Shown: positions 23,854 to 31,695 of the stretch, piece after piece
Position numbering within the stretch: the stretch's first letter is position 1
Layout: every line of letters begins with the position of its first letter
Position numbers and translations under genes: made by a program
From: JBBRVP01 sp038246785
Lineage (GTDB): Bacteria; Actinomycetota; Actinomycetes; Jiangellales; Jiangellaceae
Length of the DNA stretch: 33,905 nucleotides
Direction: 5' to 3'
Assembly (NCBI GenBank): GCA_038246785.1
Contig: JBBRVP010000039.1
Span: 1 to 33,905 of the forward strand
The notes under the pieces: model-generated
What the model was told of the DNA's origin: nothing
The model's database searches: none
Seen by the model: the letters and a program-made list of their open reading frames with translations, nothing else

Positions 23854-24648
23854 GTGCGTACCACGACCCTGACCCGATTGATGGCGGTGCCGGCGCTGTG
23901 TTTGCTCGGTCTGGCCGCGCCGACCCTCGCCCATGCCGAGAACGCTCCCCGGGACTACTCGGTGGCGCTGGACTCGCTCAACAACAGCGGCGCCAAGGGC
24001 GTTGCGATGATCGAGTTCAACGCTGCCGGCGACATGACCGTGCGGATCAAGGCCACCGGTCTGGTCCCGGGGCAGCCGCACGCCCAGCACCTGCACGGCA
24101 GCTCCGACCTGACCAAGGACTTCCACTGCCCGACGATGGCCGCCGACGCCAACGGTGACGGCATCCTCAGCACCGCCGAGGGCGTGCCCGACTACGGCGA
24201 CATCTTCATCTCCCTCACCACCAAGGGGGACAGCACGAAGAAGAGCGCGCTCGCGGTGACCCGATTCCCGGCGGCGGACAAGAGCGGTCGCGTCGACTAC
24301 GAGCGCACCTTCCCCAAGGCCGAGCTTCCCGCGGGAACCGAGACGGCGATCAAGAACCTGCACATCGTCCAGCACGGCATCGACCCCAACGGCAACGGAA
24401 AGTACGACTTCCGCATCGGCAAGAGCGAGTTGGATCCCAAGCTTCCGCAGGAGGCAACCGCGCCGGCGTCGTGCGGCATGGTCGCCGGGTCGCACGTGAA
24501 GATGGTGCCCGCCGGGGGTGTGGAGACGGGGACTGGTGACACCAGCGGCGTCGAGTCCGTCCCGCTGTTCCTGCTCGGCGGCGGCCTGCTGACCGGGGCC
24601 GGCGTGCTGGCCGCGGGTGCGCGACGCCGGCGGACGACCGCGTCCTGA
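23854..24648 (+). CDS. Secreted, membrane-anchored CHRD-like protein with calcium-loop motifs
   Basis: The 264-residue product has a signal peptide (RLMAVPALCLLGLAAPTLA, cut likely after AHA), an extracellular beta-rich domain resembling CHRD-type proteins (LVPGQPHAQHLHGSSDL), two calcium-loop-like segments (DANGDGILSTAE and DPNGNGKYD), and a C-terminal membrane helix (PLFLLGGGLLTGAGVLAAG) with an Arg-rich end. The tail has the shape of a sorting signal but lacks a clear LPxTG or LAxTG. The GTG at 23854 follows GGAAGGA. The next gene is a class F sortase, a pairing that suggests surface display. The biochemical role is unknown. Confidence 0.75.
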   Translation: MRTTTLTRLMAVPALCLLGLAAPTLAHAENAPRDYSVALDSLNNSGAKGVAMIEFNAAGDMTVRIKATGLVPGQPHAQHLHGSSDLTKDFHCPTMAADANGDGILSTAEGVPDYGDIFISLTTKGDSTKKSALAVTRFPAADKSGRVDYERTFPKAELPAGTETAIKNLHIVQHGIDPNGNGKYDFRIGKSELDPKLPQEATAPASCGMVAGSHVKMVPAGGVETGTGDTSGVESVPLFLLGGGLLTGAGVLAAGARRRRTTAS

Positions 24649-24716
24649 CCGGACCTGACCTCCCCACCGGACGCGACACTCCCCAACCGATCCTGGCGAG
24701 AGGCTGACCAGCGACC

Positions 24717-25463
24717 ATGAGCAGACACGCCGCGGCGGCGGGGCGGCGGACCGCGCTCACCGTCACCGTGGCAGTGCTGGTCGTCCTGGCCGTGGCGGCT
24801 GTCGCGCTCGGCCTGTCACGTCAGGTGCCTGATCCGCCGCAGGTCTCGGGGGCGCAGCGGACGGCGACGGCCGCGGATACGGGGGCGCGGCCGTCGCCGA
24901 CCACCCCGTCGGCGACTCCGCCGGTCACGCCGGCCGCTCGGCCCACCTCCGGCCCGTCCGCGACCATGCCGTCCCCGGCGGCGACGCCTTCCCCGCTGGC
25001 CAGCATGCGGCGCAGCGTCCCGGTGCACATACGGGTCCCGGCCATCGGCGTCGACGCCGACATGGTCTCGCTGGGGATCGACCGGGCGGGACGCATGCAG
25101 GTGCCGGACGGGCCGGACCCGGTCGGCTGGTACGACCAGAGCCCCACCCCCGGGCAGACCGGCCCCTCCGTGCTCGCCGCCCACGTCACCTGGAACGGCG
25201 CGCGAGGGGCGTTCTTCGATCTCGCCACGTTGCGTCACGGAGGCCGCATCGTCGTGGACCGGGCCGACGGCTCGCGGGCGACCTTCACCGTCCGGTCGAC
25301 CAGGCAGTACGCAAAGTCGCGCTTCCCCACCCTCGACGTGTACGGCAACACCCGCGGACCGGCCCTGCGGCTGATCACCTGCGCGGGCCGCTTCGACAGG
25401 GACGTCCGGCGCTACAGCGACAACGTCGTCGTCTACGCCGACCTCACGTCGAGCCGACCCTGA
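24717..25463 (+). CDS. Class F sortase
   Basis: The 248-residue membrane-anchored transpeptidase has an N-terminal transmembrane helix (about 12-34), a Pro/Thr/Ser linker to about 100, and the sortase barrel. Catalytic residues are His156 (LAAHVTWNG), Cys222 (RLITCAG) and Arg231 or Arg232 (RRYSDN). The class F pattern (IRVPAIGVDADMV, GPSVLAAHV, LITCAGRFD) is clear. Sortases cut a C-terminal sorting signal and attach the protein to the cell wall. The likely client is the preceding gene or the LPxTG protein at 32514; neither is proven. The ATG at 24717 has only a weak ribosome binding site (GAGAGG). Confidence 0.9.
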   Translation: MSRHAAAAGRRTALTVTVAVLVVLAVAAVALGLSRQVPDPPQVSGAQRTATAADTGARPSPTTPSATPPVTPAARPTSGPSATMPSPAATPSPLASMRRSVPVHIRVPAIGVDADMVSLGIDRAGRMQVPDGPDPVGWYDQSPTPGQTGPSVLAAHVTWNGARGAFFDLATLRHGGRIVVDRADGSRATFTVRSTRQYAKSRFPTLDVYGNTRGPALRLITCAGRFDRDVRRYSDNVVVYADLTSSRP

Positions 25464-25481
25464 CCCGCCCGGGCCGGCGGG
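25464..25481. terminator. Small GC hairpin between convergent sortase and exonuclease III genes
   Basis: CCCGCC (25464-25469) pairs with GGCGGG (25476-25481) around a 6-base loop, starting directly after the sortase stop. The convergent gene ends at 25493. It probably terminates one or both genes. Confidence 0.4.
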
Positions 25482-25492
25482 ATCAGCCGGGG

Positions 25493-26266
25493 TCAGCCGA
25501 GGTCGACCACCACGGGGGCGTGGTCCGAGGGGCCCTTGCCCTTGCGCGCCTCGCGGTCGACCCAGGCGTCGGTGACCTCGGGCGCCAGCGCCGCCGAGGC
25601 CAGCACGAGGTCGATGCGCATGCCCATGTCCTTGTGGAACGCTCCTGCCCGGTAGTCCCAGTAGGTGAACGGGTTCGGCCCCTTGCCGGGCCGGGGCACC
25701 ACGTCGACGTACCCGCCCTCCACGATCGCGTCGACAGCCGCCCGTTCCGCGGGTGTCACATGGGTCGCGCCGACGAACAGCGCCGGGTCCCACACGTCGG
25801 CGTCGCTGCGGGCGACGTTGAAGTCACCGGTGACGACACTGCGCGGGTAGCGGACCAGCTCGGCCTCGAGCGTGCCCGCGAGTGCCGCCAGCCAGCGCAG
25901 CTTGTAGACGTAGTGCGGGTCCTCGGGAGTGCGTCCGTTGGGGACGTACACGCTGCGCACCCGCAGGTCGCCGCAGGTGGCGGCGAGCGCGCGTGCCTCG
26001 GGATCGGGAAAGCCGGGCTCGCCGTCGAGCCCCCGGCCTACGTCGGCCAGCCCGACCCGTGACAGCAGCGCCACGCCGTTCCAACGGCCGAGGCCGTACG
26101 TGGCCACCTCGTAGCCGAGCGCGGCGACCTCCTCCGACGGGAACGCGTCATCCGGGCACTTGGTCTCCTGCAGGCAGACGACATCCGGCGCACGCGTCTG
26201 CAGCCAGTCCAGCAGCCGCGGCAGCCGCGCCGCGACGGAGTTGACGTTCCAGGTCGCGAGCCGCAC
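25493..26266 (-). CDS. xthA: Exodeoxyribonuclease III (AP endonuclease, EEP family)
   Basis: The 257-residue base-excision repair enzyme cleaves DNA 5' to abasic sites and degrades 3' ends. It has all key motifs: WNVN with Asn7, LQETK with Glu34, SVYVPNGRTP, VTGDFNVA (catalytic Asp and Asn), and the terminal GPSDHAPVVVDL with Asp and His. Length matches the family (about 260-270). The GTG at 26266 is preceded by TAGGCT with six bases between and no ribosome binding site, so the mRNA may be leaderless. The gene lies 44 bp downstream of arfB on the same strand and may also be read through from it. Confidence 0.93.
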   Translation of the reverse strand: MRLATWNVNSVAARLPRLLDWLQTRAPDVVCLQETKCPDDAFPSEEVAALGYEVATYGLGRWNGVALLSRVGLADVGRGLDGEPGFPDPEARALAATCGDLRVRSVYVPNGRTPEDPHYVYKLRWLAALAGTLEAELVRYPRSVVTGDFNVARSDADVWDPALFVGATHVTPAERAAVDAIVEGGYVDVVPRPGKGPNPFTYWDYRAGAFHKDMGMRIDLVLASAALAPEVTDAWVDREARKGKGPSDHAPVVVDLG

Positions 26267-26272
26267 CCGGCG

Positions 26273-26278
26273 AGCCTA
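26273..26278 (-). promoter_or_regulatory. Candidate -10 element of a leaderless transcript (xthA)
   Basis: TAGGCT on the minus strand, then six bases, then the GTG at 26266. A clear -35 is not visible. Confidence 0.3.
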
Positions 26279-26310
26279 GGGCTGGTCCCCGGGGGCGCAC
26301 CGGGGACGCC

Positions 26311-26748
26311 TCACTCGTCGGGCCGCCGGCGCATCCGCTTCGTCTCGGCGCGCCGGCGCTTCCCGGTGAGGCGGCGCTGGCGCGCGCTCGCCGAGGGCCG
26401 GGTCGGCCGCCGCGTACGTCGGGGCGGAGCGACGGCGTCGGCGAGCAGCTTCGCCAGCCGATCCCGGGCCGCGGCGCGGTTGCGCAGCTGCGAGCGGTGC
26501 TCAGAGGCGACCACGGTGAGCACGCCGTCGACGAGCCGGTGGGCCAGCCGTTCCATCGCACGGGCGCGCAGCAACGGCGGGAGCACCCGGCTGCGGGCGA
26601 CGTCGTATGACAGTTCCACCCGCGAGTCGGTCGTGTTGACCCCCTGCCCGCCCGGCCCGCTCGACCGGGAGAACCGCCACGACAGCTCGTCCTCCGGCAC
26701 GACCAGCGAGGCCCTGATCGGCAGCGGCTCGGACACAGCGACCAGCAT
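26311..26748 (-). CDS. arfB: Alternative ribosome-rescue factor ArfB (peptidyl-tRNA hydrolase)
   Basis: ArfB enters stalled ribosomes that lack a stop codon and hydrolyses the peptidyl-tRNA. The 145-residue product shows the release-factor catalytic loop SSGPGGQGVN with GGQ at 33-35, the following VNTTDSRVELSYD, and the basic C-terminal tail (RRLTGKRRRAETKRMRRRPD) that binds the empty mRNA channel. Length and order match ArfB/YaeJ rather than RF1/RF2. The ATG at 26748 is used; a GTG four codons downstream is also possible. Divergent from the MFS gene. Confidence 0.93.
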   Translation of the reverse strand: MLVAVSEPLPIRASLVVPEDELSWRFSRSSGPGGQGVNTTDSRVELSYDVARSRVLPPLLRARAMERLAHRLVDGVLTVVASEHRSQLRNRAAARDRLAKLLADAVAPPRRTRRPTRPSASARQRRLTGKRRRAETKRMRRRPDE

Positions 26749-26808
26749 GACGGCAGCGGTTCTGGGGCCTACCGCCCCGGCGGGCGCCCCGGGGCACCGG
26801 ATGCCACC

Positions 26809-28275
26809 ATGTCGGCCGTGACGTCGCGGGCGGAGGCGCTGGCCGGTCGACAGGCCGCCGGACCGGACCCGCGTCGTTGGCGCGCGCTGACCGTCTGCCT
26901 GGTCGCCGGCTTCATGACGCTGCTCGACGTCAGCATCGTCAACGTCGCGATCCCCTCGATCCGCCAGGGCCTGGGGGCCTCGGCGAGCGACATCCAGTGG
27001 GTGCTGTCCGGCTACTCCCTGGCGTACGGTCTCGTGCTGGTCCCAACCGGCCGGCTCGGCGACGCTCGTGGCCGACGCACGGTCTTCATGGCCGGGCTGG
27101 CGCTGTTCACCCTCGCCTCGGCCGCCTGCGGGCTGGCGCCAGGCCCCGTTTGGCTCGTCGTCGCCCGGCTCCTGCAGGGCATCGGCGGTGGCACCATTGC
27201 GCCGCAGGTTTCCGCGCTGATCCAGACGATGTTCCGCGGCGCCGAGCGGGGCCGCGCCTTCGGCCTGTTCGGATTGACGGTCGGCGTCTCGACCGCGGTC
27301 GGCCCGCTACTGGGCGGCACGATCCTCGCAACCGTGCCCGGCGAGCAGGCCTGGCGCTGGATCTTCCTGGTCAACCTGCCCATCGGCATCGGCGCGCTCG
27401 TCCTGGCGCGCGGCTTGCTGCCCGCCGACTCCGCACGCCGCGCGCGACAACCGCTCGACCTGCCCGGCGTCGCCCTGCTTGCGGTTGCGCTGCTGCTGGT
27501 GCTCCTCCCGATGCTCGAGACCGGCGCCGACGTGCCCGCGGCGCTCTGGCTGACGCTGCCGATCGGCCTCGTGCTCGCGTCGGCCTTTCTGCGTTGGGAG
27601 CGCCAGTACGCCCGCCGGGGCAACACCCCACTCGTCGACCTCGCCCTGCTGCGCCGCCGCTCGTACGCGGCGGGGATGAGCATCGCCGCGCTCTACTTCG
27701 CCGGCTTCACCTCGATCTTTTTCACGTTCACCCTCTTCCTGCAAGTCGGGCACGGCTACACACCGCTGGAGGCCGGGTTGGCGCAGACGCCGTTCGCGGT
27801 CGGCGGCGCGGTGTCGGCCCCGCTGGCCGGCCGGGTCATCACCCGGATCGGCCGCCCCCTCGTGGTGATCGGCCTCGGGCTGGTGCTCGCCGGGCTGGCC
27901 GGAGCGTGGCTGGCAGTGCGCCTGGTCGACGGCCCGAGCGTCGGGTGGTGGGCCGCGCTGCCGCTGCTGGTCGCGGGCGTCGGGAGCGGCGTCGTCATCT
28001 CTCCGAACATCACACTCACCCTGGCCGAGGTGCCGGTCGTGCAGGCCGGCAGCGCGGGCGGCGTGCTGCAGACCGCGCAGCGGGTCGGCGGTGCAGCCGG
28101 CATCGCCGGTGTCGGAGCCGCCTTCTTCCACGTGCTGCAGGGCGGTCAGTGGCGACCGGCGATCGAGACGAGCTTCGCGCTGTGCGGCGCGCTCGTGACC
28201 TGCTCGCTCGTGGTGGCCGTGCTCGACGTGCGCGGCGGCCGGCGGCCACGGCCTGCGCACGCGCGCACGTCGTGA
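26809..28275 (+). CDS. MFS transporter, DHA2 family (EmrB/QacA-like drug:H+ antiporter)
   Basis: The 488-residue inner-membrane protein is expected to have 14 transmembrane helices. Family motifs are LDVSIVNVAIPSIRQ in helix 1 (motif D), the motif A loop GRLGDARGRRTVFMAG, and motif C-like GVSTAVGPLLGGTI in helix 5. It probably exports small molecules using the proton gradient. The ATG at 26809 was chosen; a GTG at 26818 is in frame. The stop overlaps the next GTG (GTGA), so it is translationally linked to the ADP-ribosylglycohydrolase-like gene, which raises the chance that it moves a nucleoside-related compound. Confidence 0.88.
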   Translation: MSAVTSRAEALAGRQAAGPDPRRWRALTVCLVAGFMTLLDVSIVNVAIPSIRQGLGASASDIQWVLSGYSLAYGLVLVPTGRLGDARGRRTVFMAGLALFTLASAACGLAPGPVWLVVARLLQGIGGGTIAPQVSALIQTMFRGAERGRAFGLFGLTVGVSTAVGPLLGGTILATVPGEQAWRWIFLVNLPIGIGALVLARGLLPADSARRARQPLDLPGVALLAVALLLVLLPMLETGADVPAALWLTLPIGLVLASAFLRWERQYARRGNTPLVDLALLRRRSYAAGMSIAALYFAGFTSIFFTFTLFLQVGHGYTPLEAGLAQTPFAVGGAVSAPLAGRVITRIGRPLVVIGLGLVLAGLAGAWLAVRLVDGPSVGWWAALPLLVAGVGSGVVISPNITLTLAEVPVVQAGSAGGVLQTAQRVGGAAGIAGVGAAFFHVLQGGQWRPAIETSFALCGALVTCSLVVAVLDVRGGRRPRPAHARTS

Positions 28276-29288
28276 ACCGCCAGCCGGACCTCGACCACCG
28301 CCGGGCCTGCGCAGCGCTGCTCGGCCTGGCGGTCGGCGACGCCCTCGGGATGCCGACTCAGACCTGGTCGAGGGCGGAGGTCGCGCGCCGTTGGCCGCGC
28401 TTGGACGGCTTCGTTGCCGGTCCCGCCGACCAGCCGGTCGCCCCCGGAATGCCGGCCGGTCACGTCACCGACGACACCGAGCAGGCCCTGCTGCTGGGGC
28501 GACTCCTCGTCGCCGGCGACGGTCGGCTCGAGCCCCGCCGCTGGGGCGCTGCCCTGCTCGAGTGGGAGCGCGTCATGCGCGAGCGCGGATCGCGAGACCT
28601 GCTCGGCCCGTCGACCCGGCGGGCCGTCGCGGCCCTCGCCGCCGGTGCCGACCCCCGCACGACCGGTCGCGCCGGGCACACCAACGGCGCCGCGATGCGG
28701 ATCGCGCCGGTCGGGATCTCCGTGCCAGCCGAGCCGCTGGGCCGCCTCGTGGAGGCGGTGGAGGAGGCCGACCGGCCGACGCACGACACGCCGCCCGCCC
28801 ATGCCGGCGCGGCAGCGGTCGCCGCAGCGGTCAGTGCCGGCGTCGACGGCGGGTCGTTCACCGAGGCGCTCCCGGTGGCCGTCGCCGCGGCGCGGGAGGG
28901 CGGCCGCCGGGGTACCCCGCTCGGTCCTCCCGACGTCCACGACCGCATCGCCGCAGCCGTCGCGCTCGTCGGCTCGGCGCCGGACGTCGATGCGGCGCTC
29001 GACGCCGTCGAGCGGCAGGTCGGGACCTCGCTGGCCACCCGGGACTCCGTACCGGCCGCCTTCGCCGTGGCCGCGTTGCACCCGCGCGACGCCTGGGCCG
29101 CCGGCCTCGCCGCTGCCTCGCTCGGTGGCGACAGCGACACCATCGCCGCGATGGCCTGCGCCGTCGTCGGTGCCTGCGGCGGCCGGCTGCCCGACGAGGC
29201 GGTGCGCACGGTGCAGGTGGTCAACGACATCGACGTCGGCCCGCTCGTCGACGGCCTGCTGCGGCTGCGGCAGGCTGCGCGTCCGTGA
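28272..29288 (+). CDS. ADP-ribosylglycohydrolase-family protein (DraG/ARH-like)
   Basis: The 338-residue all-helical enzyme belongs to the DraG/ARH family, which uses two Mg2+ ions to cut N- or O-glycosidic bonds to ribose. Metal-site motifs are present: GLAVGDALGMP near 16-26, HVTDDTEQALLLG with the paired Asp near 62-74, NGAAMRIAPVG, and GGDSDTIAAMACAVVGA near 280-296. The active site therefore looks complete. Members act on ADP-ribosylated proteins or free ADP-ribosyl compounds, and some clusters suggest nucleoside hydrolysis. It overlaps the MFS gene upstream and the PfkB kinase gene downstream by four bases each. Confidence 0.88.
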   Translation: MNRQPDLDHRRACAALLGLAVGDALGMPTQTWSRAEVARRWPRLDGFVAGPADQPVAPGMPAGHVTDDTEQALLLGRLLVAGDGRLEPRRWGAALLEWERVMRERGSRDLLGPSTRRAVAALAAGADPRTTGRAGHTNGAAMRIAPVGISVPAEPLGRLVEAVEEADRPTHDTPPAHAGAAAVAAAVSAGVDGGSFTEALPVAVAAAREGGRRGTPLGPPDVHDRIAAAVALVGSAPDVDAALDAVERQVGTSLATRDSVPAAFAVAALHPRDAWAAGLAAASLGGDSDTIAAMACAVVGACGGRLPDEAVRTVQVVNDIDVGPLVDGLLRLRQAARP

Positions 29289-30181
29289 CCCCGAACCGGC
29301 TCGTCCTCGTCGGCAGCGTCCTCGTCGACCTCGTCTCGAGGCTCCCGGCGCTCCCGGTGCGCGGCGGAGACGTGGTCGCCGAGCCGGGCCCGTCGGGAGC
29401 CGGCGGCGGGTTCACCGTGCTCAGCGCCGCCGCCCGACTCGGGCTGCCGGCGGTGTACGCCGGAGCCCACGGCACCGGTCTGCTCGGCTCTGCGGTCCGT
29501 GCGGCGCTCGCCGCAGCCGGAGTCGAGCTGGCGTTGCCGATCGCGGCCGCTGGCGACACCGGCTACTGCGTCGTGCTCGTCGAGCCCGACGGGGAGCGCA
29601 CGTTCGTGACCGTGCCGGGCGTCGAGGCGGCGCTCGACGACGCCGACCTGGCCGCCGTCGACCCCCGTCCCGGCGACGCGGTGTACGTGTCCGGGTACGA
29701 CCTGGCGTACGAGGTCAACGGTCCGCTGCTGGGGCGGTGGTGCGCCCGGCTGCCGGACGGCCCCCAGCTCGTGCTCGACCCCGGGCCGCTGGTCGCGGAC
29801 ATCCCGGCCGGCCGACTTCGAGGCGTCCTCGACCGGGCGGACATGCTCACCCTCAACGCGCGCGAGGACGCGCTTGCCGGCAGCGTGCGGGCGACCCGTC
29901 CGGGCGCCGTGACCGTGCTCCGCGACGGGCCGCGCACCGCCCGCGTGCTGGACGAGTACGGCAGGGTCCTCGCCGAGGACGTCCCGCCCCTGGTCGATGT
30001 CGTCGACACCACCGGCGCCGGCGACGTGCACACCGGCGCGCTGCTGGCGGCCCGGCACGCCGGACTGGGCTGGCCAGAGGCGTTGCGGCAGGCCGATGCG
30101 GCCGGTGCTCTGTCGGTCACCCGGCTCGGACCGGGTCGCGGCCCGACCCGGGCGCGGCTGGCGGCGGCGACTCAGGCGTAG
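29285..30181 (+). CDS. PfkB-family carbohydrate or nucleoside kinase
   Basis: The 298-residue ribokinase-fold enzyme phosphorylates a sugar or nucleoside with ATP. It has the N-terminal LVGSVLVDLVSRLPALPVRG, the substrate-side PSGAGGGFTVLSAAARLG (G-G motif), and the C-terminal signature DTTGAGDVHTGALLA with catalytic Asp247. The segment after GAGD is VHTGA instead of the usual AFxGA/AFVGA, an uncommon variant that may reflect a particular substrate. The GTG overlaps the ADP-ribosylglycohydrolase stop. The 3' end overlaps the convergent permease by 10 bp. Confidence 0.88.
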   Translation: MTPNRLVLVGSVLVDLVSRLPALPVRGGDVVAEPGPSGAGGGFTVLSAAARLGLPAVYAGAHGTGLLGSAVRAALAAAGVELALPIAAAGDTGYCVVLVEPDGERTFVTVPGVEAALDDADLAAVDPRPGDAVYVSGYDLAYEVNGPLLGRWCARLPDGPQLVLDPGPLVADIPAGRLRGVLDRADMLTLNAREDALAGSVRATRPGAVTVLRDGPRTARVLDEYGRVLAEDVPPLVDVVDTTGAGDVHTGALLAARHAGLGWPEALRQADAAGALSVTRLGPGRGPTRARLAAATQA

Positions 30182-31677
30182 GTCTGCTGCGCGGCGTCCT
30201 CCTGCCGGCGTACCGGCGACCGACCCAGCAGGAGGTAGCCAACGAACCCGATCGCCAGTGCGACGAAGATGCCGAGGTTGGCGTAGCTCCAGGCGCCCGT
30301 GTCGACGACCGCGCCGGTGGCGTCGAGTCGGCCCTTGGGTCCCAGGCCGAACGGCTCGAGCAGATAGCCCTGCCAGGTCAGCGCGCCGGTCGTGAAGTTC
30401 GTGACCAGCCCCCAGCCGAGCAGCGTCGCGACCACCATCGTGCCGACGCCGGGCCAGCTCACAGCACCGTATCGGCCCGCCGGGTCGTAGAGGTCGACCT
30501 GGGCGTAGTCGCGCCGCCGCAGCGCCATGTCGGCGAGGAAGACGCCGGCCCACGCCGAGATCGGCACGCCCAGCGTGTACAGGAACCCTTGGAACGGCCC
30601 GATGAAGTTGTCCGCGATCCAGACGACGTAGATCGTGCCGATCACCATGATCACGCCGTCGATGCCGGCTGCCGTCCAGCGCGGGACTCGCAGGCCCAGC
30701 GTGAGCAGCGCCAGCCCCGAGGAGTAGATGTCGAGGACGGCGCCGCCGACCAGGCCGAGCAGGACGACCACGATGAACGGAATGAGGTACCACGTGGGCA
30801 GCAGCGTGGTGAGCGCGCCGATGGGGTCGACCGAGATGGCGTCGAGCAGCTTGGCGTCCGAGCCGGCGAGCAGGAGGCCGTATGCGACGAGCACCGCCGA
30901 GGGCAGCGCAGCACCGAACGTCGTCCAGGCCACGATCCCGGACGCTGACGCCCGGCGGGGCAGGTAGCGGGAGTAGTCGGCGCCGCTGTTGACCCAGCCC
31001 AGGCCGAAGCCGGTCATCGCGAAGATGACTGCACCGATGAAGGCCTGCCGGGAACCGGACGCCAGCCCCGACACCGCCGACCAGTCGACGTGGTTGATCG
31101 TCAGCGCGATGTAGCCGACGGTCAGGACGGCCGTCGCGAGGGTGATCCAGGTCTGCAGCGTCATGATCGCCTTGAAGCCGAGGACGCCTGCGCCGATGAC
31201 CAGGGCGGCCACGACGAAGAACGCCGCGACCTTCGTGACATTGCCCGATCCCCAGCCGAGCCGCTCGAAGACCGTGGCCGTGGCCAGCACACCGAGCGAT
31301 GCGAGCACCGTCTCCCAGCCGACGAGCAGCAGGTACGACGCTGCCGCCGGCAGCGCGTTGCCTCGCACGCCGAAGGCCGCCCGCGAGATGACCATCGTGG
31401 GTGCCGACGCGCGCTTGCCGGCCAGCGAGACGAAGCCGACGAGCAGGAACGAGAACGTCACGCCGACCACGGCGGCGACGACGGCCTGCCAGAAGGAGAC
31501 TCCGAAGAACAGGATGAACGCTGCGTAGCTGATGCCCAGGACCGAGATGTTGGAGGCGCACCACGGCCAGAACAGCTCGCGCGGCTCGCCGTGCCGCTCG
31601 GACTCCGGGATGACGTTGATCCCGTTCTGCTCGACCGCCAGCGCGCTGGCGGCGACGGGCTGCTGCACGGTGGACAC
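30172..31677 (-). CDS. NCS1-family purine/cytosine permease
   Basis: The 501-residue membrane protein has about 12 helices and is a cation symporter for nucleobases or related compounds. Family signs are the N-terminal ELFWPWCASNISVLGISYAA, SRAAFGVRGNALPAAASYLL, and GLGWVNSGADYSRYLPR, the cytosine-permease (CodB) type helix 6. YSSGLALLTLGLRVPRW and FLADMALRRRDYAQVDLYDP follow as in CodB/PucI relatives. Uracil, allantoin or other substrates cannot be excluded. The GTG at 31677 has a strong ribosome binding site (AAGGAG, 31684-31689). It lies 18 bp after the phosphorylase on the same strand, so they are probably cotranscribed. Confidence 0.92.
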   Translation of the reverse strand: MSTVQQPVAASALAVEQNGINVIPESERHGEPRELFWPWCASNISVLGISYAAFILFFGVSFWQAVVAAVVGVTFSFLLVGFVSLAGKRASAPTMVISRAAFGVRGNALPAAASYLLLVGWETVLASLGVLATATVFERLGWGSGNVTKVAAFFVVAALVIGAGVLGFKAIMTLQTWITLATAVLTVGYIALTINHVDWSAVSGLASGSRQAFIGAVIFAMTGFGLGWVNSGADYSRYLPRRASASGIVAWTTFGAALPSAVLVAYGLLLAGSDAKLLDAISVDPIGALTTLLPTWYLIPFIVVVLLGLVGGAVLDIYSSGLALLTLGLRVPRWTAAGIDGVIMVIGTIYVVWIADNFIGPFQGFLYTLGVPISAWAGVFLADMALRRRDYAQVDLYDPAGRYGAVSWPGVGTMVVATLLGWGLVTNFTTGALTWQGYLLEPFGLGPKGRLDATGAVVDTGAWSYANLGIFVALAIGFVGYLLLGRSPVRRQEDAAQQTYA

Positions 31678-31695
31678 CGATTGCTCCTTGTGGAC

